A stretch of 28,059 bases of DNA from assembly GCA_934675095.1 (NCBI GenBank), contig CAKUPC010000024.1, positions 1-28,059 of the forward strand. Direction: 5' to 3'. How positions within the stretch are numbered: the first letter of the stretch is position 1; each line of letters begins with the position of its first letter. The notes under the pieces are model-generated. The model saw only the letters and a program-made list of their open reading frames with translations, did not search any database and was not told the origin of the DNA. Positions 17,173 to 23,781 of the stretch are shown one piece after another. A program made the translations under genes and the position numbers. This DNA is from an uncultured Bacteroidales bacterium (GTDB taxonomy: Bacteria; Bacteroidota; Bacteroidia; Bacteroidales; UBA932).

Positions 17173-18217
17173 TTTCAGCGTATTTTGAAAGGTTCAGCGA
17201 ATCAAGGTGATAGATGATGTTGCCGTGCGCTTCCCTGCCGAGAAAGCGTTCAATCCGGTCTTTTGCTTTCAGGATTTCCCCTATGTCGGAAGTCTCAATC
17301 CTTATCGTGTCCCCGGGCCTTATCTCGTGGTTTTCAATATTCTGACATTTCAGCACTTTCACCGAACCTTCGCCGCAGGGCTCGAATGCTTCCCTGTCCG
17401 AAAAATCCGTCGTATGCAGAAGCCCCATAAATTCATTTCCCCGAAACCAGATGCCCCAGCCGAATGTGGGATAGGCAAAGTCGAAGTCCCGGAGCACCGC
17501 CTGTCTGTTTACAAACTTCCTGACGGTGTCACAGTCCAGAATTGAGTTACGCACGGAAACGCTGCGTATTCCGCCGAGATTGTATATCATCAGGACAGAT
17601 TTGTCGAACGGCAGGCCGTCGTCATAGACCTGATGCAGGCGGACGGTTCCGCTCAGAAGGATGCCCTTCCCGGAAATGAGCCTCCTGACCTCCCTGCACA
17701 GGGAGAAATAGCTGTCCCTCGTGCTTCCGGTCCAGTCACAGTCGAGCTGGATTGCCTCAATCGGGCCCAAGTCGTTGTATGACACCATTGCCAACACCCT
17801 GTCAACAATGTTCTTCGCAAGTTCCGGCTCTTTCCCTCCGGAAAGCCTCAAGGCCTCAAGCGTGATATAGACCGTAGGGATTATGCTGACATCCGCCGGC
17901 TTTTCGGAAACGAAGCGGGTTGTGGCAACCGGCACGACCTCTTTCCCGTCCGTATCCCAATCCTTTTCCGCCGCCACATCAAACATCTTGACATACAGCC
18001 TCTTGACATCATGGGTTTTCAGAAATGTCTCCTCATAGCCGTTAAGTTTGAAGACGGATTTCCAGAAATAAATCCCGTTGCTGCAGTCTATGTCATTCCG
18101 CAGCACGCCCGCGCCCGCCGCGGAACCATGCCCGCCGCCATGTCTCCGGCCTTCCCGCTGTCCGCATCCGCTCAGGGCAAGCGCAATAATCACAGTCAGA
18201 ATAAACTTCGTTCTCAT
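17147..18217 (-). CDS. Lipoprotein with possible TIM-barrel fold, partner of the large CGP-type protein
   Basis: A 356-residue lipoprotein: MRTKFILTVIIALALSGC shows a standard lipobox (LSGC, Cys18) followed by a Gly/His-rich linker. The body, from IYFWKSVFKLNGYEETFLKTHDVKRLYVKMFDV through PVATTRFVSEKP, IQLDCDWTGSTRDSYFSLCREVRRL and ILLSGTVRLHQV, looks like successive beta/alpha units of a glycosidase-like barrel, with an LDCDW strand resembling a catalytic-strand end. The family is not assigned and no catalytic residues are claimed. Its 3' end overlaps the start of the 726-residue secreted gene by 26 bases, implying co-expression at the same cell-surface location. A cluster of inverted repeats (18278-18362) sits just upstream of its ATG. 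Confidence 0.75.
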   Translation of the reverse strand: MRTKFILTVIIALALSGCGQREGRRHGGGHGSAAGAGVLRNDIDCSNGIYFWKSVFKLNGYEETFLKTHDVKRLYVKMFDVAAEKDWDTDGKEVVPVATTRFVSEKPADVSIIPTVYITLEALRLSGGKEPELAKNIVDRVLAMVSYNDLGPIEAIQLDCDWTGSTRDSYFSLCREVRRLISGKGILLSGTVRLHQVYDDGLPFDKSVLMIYNLGGIRSVSVRNSILDCDTVRKFVNRQAVLRDFDFAYPTFGWGIWFRGNEFMGLLHTTDFSDREAFEPCGEGSVKVLKCQNIENHEIRPGDTIRIETSDIGEILKAKDRIERFLGREAHGNIIYHLDSLNLSKYAENEIEKIYR

Positions 18218-18277
18218 TTGTCAATAATTCATATCGAGAACGCAAAGTTCGGAGGAAACTCCCTGATATTCAAGAGA

Positions 18278-18362
18278 TTTTCATACGGATATACGAAATG
18301 CCCCCGCAATGTATGAAAACGCGGAGGAGTCATATTTCATACACCACGCCGCCATTTCGTAC
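18278..18362. repeat. Cluster of alternating TTTC(A/G)TA half-sites / nested inverted repeats
   Basis: Five related octamer-like sites occur in 85 bases: TTTTCATAC at 18278-18286, TACGAAATG at 18292-18300 (reverse), GTATGAAAA at 18311-18319 (reverse), TTTCATAC at 18335-18342 and ATTTCGTAC at 18354-18362. Two perfect 9-bp inverted pairs result: 18278-18286 with 18311-18319, and 18292-18300 with 18353-18361. An inner CCGC/GCGG pair (18304-18307 with 18321-18324) encloses the third site. It lies between the stop of the CotH gene and the start of the lipoprotein gene. It could be a transcription-factor array, an attenuator or a terminator for the CotH transcript. Confidence 0.6.
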
Positions 18363-18383
18363 ATTGGGCACAAAATGTATTTT

Positions 18384-19802
18384 TTACAGATTGTTTATTG
18401 TACAGATTTTCTCTGTGAAGTAATTGTTTGAAGTTCCGAGCAGGCGATATTTCACATTGCTCCACGAGGCGGGCTCGTCGCGGATTTCCATATCCTGACC
18501 GGTGTCGTTGGGCACATATTCCCTTATTCTCTCCTGCCACTCACGGATTCGCCCCGTCGCGGAATCAAAGTCCATGAGTCCGTTCTCCGGAGTGACAAGA
18601 CGCTTGAGTTCAGAGACATATATCTCCCGAAACTCAGGAATAGCCATCATCCGGGACATCAGCCTGCCCATATTTCCCCACTGGAGAGGATTCTGCTTCG
18701 CCGGGTCGTAGGTGTTGCTGGTGCCGAGGGTGTTGTCGTAGTCGAACGGAAGGAAATAGACCTTGTAGCTGAACTTGTCCTGCGAGTTGAAATAGAGGTA
18801 GTAGTTGTTCCCGTTGTTCCAGTGGTCGTCCCACATCCCGACGGCGACGTTCACGGCGTATGTCCGCAACAGCAGTTCCACATCACAGACCTCACGAATC
18901 CATGTCTTGAAACTCTCGTCTCCCTTGCCGTTCAGCTTGAGTATGAAGTCCTTGAGTTGTTCAAGGGCCGTGGCGTAGTCGCTTCCCGTCTCCTTAAGTT
19001 CATAGGTGAAGTCGTGGACGTTGTCGTCCTCGCCGAAATTCGCGTTCGTTGACCGCAGGTCGGCAGGGCCGCCGGAACCGTAGCTGCACTTCCACAGATT
19101 CCCGTCCACCGCCCCGAACTTGTCAGCCTTGCGCTCCACATATTTGTCGTCATACGGCTCAATCATCGTATAAACTCCATAATACGCAGGCTTGTCGTCC
19201 CCTTCAACCGACACCCGGACACGGCAATACGAAGCCTTTCCCATTGTCCATACGCCGGCCCGGTCAAACAGGTCATAGCAGAAGTTCTCTCGGACATAAG
19301 ACGGGTCGCCGTTCGCCCACTTCAGGGTCATCTTACTGATTCCGTGTATCTTATGCGCCTTGTCCTTCACATATTTACGAAGGTTTATCCCCCAATGGCA
19401 GTGCTGCCAGTCTGCGGAGTTCACCCTGTGCTGTCCGTTCCCGCCTTCAGGCCTGCGCCGCGACGTGTTTCCCCGAAGACGGACTCCGGCATCCTTTATC
19501 TCGAAGACATCGCTCCCCTTCCGGTAGGTCACGTCACAATGGACATATTCCTTAGTGCTCCTGTTCGCATCGTACTTGGCAAGCAGGCTGTTCCACTGTT
19601 CAAGGCTGAAACTCAGCGTAATCTCCGGAATCACGGAGGAATCCCAGACATACTCAAGCCCGTCACCGGAAGGATTGTCAGTCTGTCCGGGCTTTTCAGG
19701 CTCATGATTTCCATTCCCCGCATCAGGAGCTATCCCTGTCGGCTGGCACGCCACAAGCAAAAGGGCCACGGATAAAGCACCAAATATTTTGTTCAGATTC
19801 AT
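18384..19802 (-). CDS. CotH kinase-family lipoprotein
   Basis: A 472-residue exported lipoprotein; the lipobox LLVAC puts the lipidated Cys at about residue 19, followed by a Gly/Asn/Pro-rich tether. The body matches the CotH kinase family (atypical, surface or spore-coat protein kinases, common in Bacteroidetes secreted proteins): an LRGNTSRRR element at about 108-116, YGVYTMIEPYDDKYVERKADK (about 209-230) corresponding to the GxYxLxExxD block, and LPFDYDNTLG (about 360-369) corresponding to the metal-binding DxDxTxG-type motif. These are the residues expected for an active kinase. Location outside the cytoplasm is expected. It is a single-gene unit, read away from the small membrane protein gene, with a candidate -7 box at 19823-19830. 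Confidence 0.88.
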   Translation of the reverse strand: MNLNKIFGALSVALLLVACQPTGIAPDAGNGNHEPEKPGQTDNPSGDGLEYVWDSSVIPEITLSFSLEQWNSLLAKYDANRSTKEYVHCDVTYRKGSDVFEIKDAGVRLRGNTSRRRPEGGNGQHRVNSADWQHCHWGINLRKYVKDKAHKIHGISKMTLKWANGDPSYVRENFCYDLFDRAGVWTMGKASYCRVRVSVEGDDKPAYYGVYTMIEPYDDKYVERKADKFGAVDGNLWKCSYGSGGPADLRSTNANFGEDDNVHDFTYELKETGSDYATALEQLKDFILKLNGKGDESFKTWIREVCDVELLLRTYAVNVAVGMWDDHWNNGNNYYLYFNSQDKFSYKVYFLPFDYDNTLGTSNTYDPAKQNPLQWGNMGRLMSRMMAIPEFREIYVSELKRLVTPENGLMDFDSATGRIREWQERIREYVPNDTGQDMEIRDEPASWSNVKYRLLGTSNNYFTEKICTINNL

Positions 19803-19822
19803 AGTACAAATCTATTTTGACA

Positions 19823-19830
19823 CAAAGATA
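19823..19830 (-). promoter_or_regulatory. Candidate -7 box for the CotH gene
   Basis: Minus-strand TATCTTTG matches TAnnTTTG and lies 20 bases from the ATG; a second match (TAGATTTG, 19807-19814) is too close to the start unless the message is leaderless. No TTG is visible at the expected -33 distance for either. Confidence 0.4.
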
Positions 19831-19878
19831 TAACTTTCCCGCGAAATGTTTCCTTGCGCCTCCGCTTTTCAACGCGAG

Positions 19879-19902
19879 CCGTCATCCTACGTTTCACGAT
19901 GA
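19879..19902 (+). repeat. Intergenic 24-base repeat, copy 2
   Basis: CCGTCATC, three variable bases, then CGTTTCACGATGA, same orientation as the copy at 14915-14938. It lies in the divergent region between the CotH gene and the small membrane protein gene, upstream of the predicted -7 boxes. Also in this region ATGTCCAC occurs twice, 55 bases apart (19921 and 19976). Confidence 0.55.
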
Positions 19903-20015
19903 TATGTCGTTTTCCTTGCGATGTCCACATCATCTTTTCTTAATTCTTTGATTATCAAAACATAGACATCAATCAATGTCCACCTCAAAATTATACAGGG
20001 ACACGATTTCAGATG

Positions 20016-20023
20016 TAACTTTG
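20016..20023 (+). promoter_or_regulatory. Candidate -7 box for the small membrane protein gene
   Basis: TAACTTTG fits TAnnTTTG. The likely start of the message would be near 20030, giving a leader of about 38 bases that contains AAGGAG at 20037-20042. That Shine-Dalgarno-like hexamer is 7 bases from an in-frame TTG at 20050 and 25 bases from the ATG at 20068. Confidence 0.4.
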
Positions 20024-20067
20024 CAGTCGCAAAGAAAAGGAGATGTTATTTGACAGACATAGTTAGT

Positions 20068-20490
20068 ATGAAAAAATGGGTTGAATTTGGCATTGCCCTT
20101 CATTTTTTAATCGGGCTCGGGCATCTTGCCTGCCTGTTCCGCCTGGACACGGTGTTCAGGCTCTACGGAATAAACGGGTTCATGAGCAAGGTGGCGACAT
20201 TCGGCAGCGCACTGCCATATTTGATTACAATATGCATCGCGGCGGCGTTCTTTCTTGCCGGATGCTATGGTATGTCGGCACTCGGTGCAATCCGTCGGCT
20301 TCCTCTTCAGACAGCCGCATTCGTCACGATGCTTGTGCTGTTCTTCGGCAGGGCCGCCTGTGGAGTTGCAGTTCTGATACAGGACTTCTCATGGTTGGAA
20401 CTGTCCTCAACTTGCTTCGCACTGCTGCTTGGCATCTGCTATGTGCCCGGCCTGCGTCTCTCAAAACAGAATGCAGGCGTCCACGAATAA
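20068..20490 (+). CDS. Small four-TM membrane protein of unknown function
   Basis: A 140-residue protein with four hydrophobic segments, a pattern seen in many small DoxX/DUF-type membrane proteins; I do not recognise a specific family. The start is chosen at ATG 20068 (MKKWVEFGIALHFL). A TTG at 20050 would add MTDIVS and has an ideally placed AAGGAG, unusual for this phylum, so translation may begin there instead. It ends 31 bases before the acetyltransferase gene and probably forms an operon with it. It is divergent from the CotH gene with a 265-base shared regulatory region. Nothing in the sequence points to a specific role. Confidence 0.6.
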   Translation: MKKWVEFGIALHFLIGLGHLACLFRLDTVFRLYGINGFMSKVATFGSALPYLITICIAAAFFLAGCYGMSALGAIRRLPLQTAAFVTMLVLFFGRAACGVAVLIQDFSWLELSSTCFALLLGICYVPGLRLSKQNAGVHE

Positions 20491-20521
20491 TGAAAGATAT
20501 TTTCTTAAACATATAATCCTA

Positions 20522-21403
20522 ATGAATATAAGACTTGAACGCGAGGGCGACCGGAGAGTGGTCGAGAATCTGACTCGGGAGGCATTCTGGAATGTATATC
20601 GGCCGGGATGCACGGAACATTATGTGCTGCACAGGTACAGGAACAACCCGGATTTCATTCCGGAACTTGACTTTGTAATGGAAGAGGACGGGAAAATCAT
20701 CGGACAGGTGATGTACTCGAAGGCACGGATTGTCTGTGACGACGGGCGGGAGATTCCGGCATGGACATTCGGTCCCATCGGCATACTTCCGGAGTATAAG
20801 AGAAAGGGATACGGGCTGAAGCTGCTGAACTATTCCATCGACAAGGCGCGGGAAATGGGAATCGGAGTGCTGTGCATGGAAGGGAACATTGACTTCTACA
20901 GGCACGCGGGATTCGTCGTGGCCAGCACACTGAAAATCCACTATCACGGCGAGCCCAAGGACAGCGAGGTTTCCTATTTTCTCGCACAGGAACTTATTCC
21001 GGGCTACCTCAACGGAGCGGAAGGAACCTATCACACCCCGGAAGGCTATTTCGTGGCCGACGAGAATCCGGACGACTTCGAGGCCTACGAGGCGACTTTC
21101 CCGGCCAAGGAGAAGCACCTGCTTCCGGGGCAGCTTCCCCAGTTCTGCCAAAGCTGCGGGATGCCGCTGAAAAAGGACAGCGACTGCGGCACTGACAGCG
21201 ACGGCAGCAGAAACTTCGATTACTGCCATTTCTGCTACCGCGACGGAAAGTTCCGTCAGCAATGCGACATGGAAGGCATGATTGCATTCTGCGCCAGGTA
21301 CATCGACGAGATGAACAAGAAACTGCCCGTCCCGCTCACCAAGGAACAGTACATTAGCCAGATGCGGCAGTACTTCCCTCTTCTTAAACGATGGAGGAAA
21401 TAG
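20522..21403 (+). CDS. GNAT acetyltransferase fused to a C-terminal zinc-ribbon domain
   Basis: A 293-residue protein. The N-terminal half is a GNAT fold: MNIRLEREGDRRVVENLTREAFW at the start, then EDGKIIGQVMYSKA (strand 4), FGPIGILPEYKRKGYGLKLL (acetyl-CoA loop with R/Q-x-x-G-x-G/A pattern KRKGYG) and GNIDFYRHAGF. The C-terminal part carries FCQSCGMPL and DYCHFCYRDGKF, two Cys pairs of the kind in the putative zinc-ribbon domain often annotated in Bacteroidetes and Firmicutes, followed by the MIAFCARYID helix. The start at 20522 is used because it begins the GNAT fold; an upstream in-frame start lies in the preceding gene. Substrate unknown. It follows the four-TM gene by 31 bases. Confidence 0.85.
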   Translation: MNIRLEREGDRRVVENLTREAFWNVYRPGCTEHYVLHRYRNNPDFIPELDFVMEEDGKIIGQVMYSKARIVCDDGREIPAWTFGPIGILPEYKRKGYGLKLLNYSIDKAREMGIGVLCMEGNIDFYRHAGFVVASTLKIHYHGEPKDSEVSYFLAQELIPGYLNGAEGTYHTPEGYFVADENPDDFEAYEATFPAKEKHLLPGQLPQFCQSCGMPLKKDSDCGTDSDGSRNFDYCHFCYRDGKFRQQCDMEGMIAFCARYIDEMNKKLPVPLTKEQYISQMRQYFPLLKRWRK

Positions 21404-21454
21404 TAATGTTTCTTCCATGCCCTTCAACAGCTAATTTCCATTGTTGGCGCATTG

Positions 21455-21502
21455 TGCACCAGAAAGTGCACTAGAAAATGCACCGGAAACTGCGGGAAAA
21501 AC
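21455..21502. repeat. Four exact-length 12-base tandem repeats
   Basis: Consecutive 12-base units begin at 21455, 21467, 21479 and 21491, with the form TGCAC(C/T)(A/G)GAAA followed by one variable base. The last unit is the most diverged. They lie between two converging genes, in no supported reading frame. Slippage or a binding-site array are possible origins. Confidence 0.7.
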
Positions 21503-21535
21503 TTTATGAGGCAATAACATTGAGCAATTTTTCAG

Positions 21536-23731
21536 TCAAAACAGCCGGGAGAGCCAGAAGTCGTGGTCGTTCTTTAGGGAATGGGCGCCCTGGTAGCCTC
21601 GGTAGCCATGGAGGCCGTCGGGATAAATCATGAGCTCGAAATGCCTGCCTGCCTTCTGGAGGGCGTCGATGAGGATGAGGGTGTTCTGGAAGTGAACGTT
21701 GTCATCGCCGGTGCCGTGGGTGAGGCGGAGCATGGCGCGGTCGGCGCTGAAGTCCGAGGGATAATCATTCACATAGTTCAGGGCACAGGCGCGGGCATAG
21801 CCGTCCGGGTTGGTCTCCGGGGTCTCCATGTAACGCTCCGTGTAGTGAGTATCGTAGAGAGCCCAGTCATAAACCCCGCCGCCGGCGATGCCGCAGCAGA
21901 ACTTGTCGCTGTGACGCATCACGAGCATAGTCGTCATCGTGCCGCCGAAGGAGAAGCCCTCCACGCCGATGTGCGCGGCATCCACGTATGGCTGAGCCGC
22001 GAGCCAGTCCGCCCATTCGCAGAAGTCGCTGACAGGCCGGGAGGTCACATCCTTATAGACCATGTCCTCCCCTGCCCTGCCGTTGTGCCCGGCTGCACGC
22101 GAGTCGCAGACTATCTTGATAATGCCGTTTTCTGCGAACCACTGATTGGCCTCGCTCGGGGCACGCCACTGGTCGCGGACATACGGGGTGTCCGGGCCGC
22201 CGTAAATCTCCATCACCACAGGATATTTCGTCGCCCCGGAAGGGTCGAATGACTTCGGATATGTAATCAGCGCAGGAAGCGTGAATCCGTCTTTCGTCGT
22301 CATCGAGATGAGCTGAGGAAGGGCATATTGCGATGCGTCGAAATCCTCCGGCGTGAAATCCTTCACAATCTCAGTTGATATAACTTTTCCGTTTTTCAGC
22401 GAATAACGAATTTCCTTTGTCGGGGTGGTGGAGTTGGAAATATATGCCGTAAATGATTGAGTGTCATCAGCGAATGTTATTCCCGCAGCATTCATCTCAA
22501 GCGGAGTGAGAGCCTTCATACTTGATGCCGAGGAAGCGACCAATGCAGCAGAAGTGCCGGCCGAGGCGGCTCCGGAGTCAATCGCGGAGGATGACGCGAG
22601 AGATTTGCGTGAGCGCTTCACGGACACACGCGGGATGTCCACCGAGAACACGGTCACGCGGGGTGCGCCGTCAATCTTCGCCGAGAAATAGAGCTTGCCG
22701 CACTTCTCGTCGGCCTTCAGCACGGTCGCCGACCAGAGCCGGCTGTCAGTGAGGCGTCTCACGAGTGTTCCGTCGTATGAAATGTAGTAAATCTGATCCC
22801 AGCCGGTCTCGAAGCGGCGCGCGACATAAAGCCCGTCACGGCCGAATTCCATGCTCTCGAACCACTCAATCCAAGTCGGGTATTTCTCATTATAAATCAG
22901 TCTTTTGGATCCGGTCGAGGCATCTACGGCAAAGAGGTTCAGGTCGTTCTGAATTCTCGGAAGGGTCGGGACATAGAAATCGCGGCTGTCCGCGCTCCAG
23001 AACGGGATGCCGAAATAGCCGTCGCAGACGTTGCCGTCGCCGTAGGAAGATGCTGTGGTGCAGCCCTCGGTCGCAGTCCGTGACGTTCCGCCCATAACTG
23101 GGAAATCGGCCCAGACGATGTAGGCGTCGGCCGTTCTTTCCGAGCCGGGAGAAACTGATGACGAGGATAAAGAGGCACCCTCTGTCAAGGACGAGCCGGC
23201 GTTGTCCACCTGAGCCGACGATTGAGCAGCGCCGCAGGTTGCCACGACGGAACTCACGTCCACAATCCCTATGCGCACAAGCGGATTCGCCTGTCCGGCC
23301 TTAGGGTAGCGGGTGTTGTTCAGGCTGCCGGGGTAGCCCGCATGGTCGGGCGCGGAGACATCGTGACCGGCAAACGGGGAATATATCGGGAAGTACGGAA
23401 CCGCAGTGTTGTCGAAGCGGTAGAATCCTATGCGACGGCTGTCCGGAGACCACCAGAAAGCCTTGTAGCGCGATGCCCGTCCGAGAATCTCCTCATAATA
23501 AACCCATGAGGCAAAGCCATTGAGAATCAGCTCGCTGCCGTCATTCGTCAGACGCCGTTCCTCTTTTGTCGCAACATCCTCAACCCAAAGGTCATTGCCT
23601 CGGGTAAACGCAATCTTCGTCGAATCCGGCGAATATGTCGGATTCACCCTCGCCTGAGGACTCAACTTTCCGTCACCGGCCTGCGCCGCCACAGTCCAGC
23701 ATAACAAGACACAAAATATAAACTTCTTCAT
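21536..23731 (-). CDS. Dipeptidyl peptidase IV (S9B) with low-complexity insertions
   Basis: A 731-residue exported serine peptidase that removes N-terminal X-Pro or X-Ala dipeptides. A signal peptide (MKKFIFCVLLCWTVAAQA) is followed by a beta-propeller containing WVYYEE (Glu80-Glu81, anchoring the substrate amino group) and a C-terminal alpha/beta hydrolase with Ser594 (GFSFGG), Asp676 (GTGDDNVH) and His708 (GLHGYRG); oxyanion Tyr510 and the YDxxYTERYM segment match DPP-IV. Two Ser/Ala-rich stretches (about residues 160-201 and 372-409) interrupt the propeller and are atypical. All catalytic residues are intact, so activity is expected in the periplasm or on the surface. It follows the helicase gene by 50 bases and may be read from the same transcript. 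Confidence 0.95.
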   Translation of the reverse strand: MKKFIFCVLLCWTVAAQAGDGKLSPQARVNPTYSPDSTKIAFTRGNDLWVEDVATKEERRLTNDGSELILNGFASWVYYEEILGRASRYKAFWWSPDSRRIGFYRFDNTAVPYFPIYSPFAGHDVSAPDHAGYPGSLNNTRYPKAGQANPLVRIGIVDVSSVVATCGAAQSSAQVDNAGSSLTEGASLSSSSVSPGSERTADAYIVWADFPVMGGTSRTATEGCTTASSYGDGNVCDGYFGIPFWSADSRDFYVPTLPRIQNDLNLFAVDASTGSKRLIYNEKYPTWIEWFESMEFGRDGLYVARRFETGWDQIYYISYDGTLVRRLTDSRLWSATVLKADEKCGKLYFSAKIDGAPRVTVFSVDIPRVSVKRSRKSLASSSAIDSGAASAGTSAALVASSASSMKALTPLEMNAAGITFADDTQSFTAYISNSTTPTKEIRYSLKNGKVISTEIVKDFTPEDFDASQYALPQLISMTTKDGFTLPALITYPKSFDPSGATKYPVVMEIYGGPDTPYVRDQWRAPSEANQWFAENGIIKIVCDSRAAGHNGRAGEDMVYKDVTSRPVSDFCEWADWLAAQPYVDAAHIGVEGFSFGGTMTTMLVMRHSDKFCCGIAGGGVYDWALYDTHYTERYMETPETNPDGYARACALNYVNDYPSDFSADRAMLRLTHGTGDDNVHFQNTLILIDALQKAGRHFELMIYPDGLHGYRGYQGAHSLKNDHDFWLSRLF

Positions 23732-23781
23732 AACTTATAATACTTCTTTTCTAAGCACGCCAACACCTTTATTGCCCGTCA

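Noticed and set aside
21455..21502. CRISPR array
   Set aside because: Units are 12 bases with no spacers and there are no cas genes in the window.
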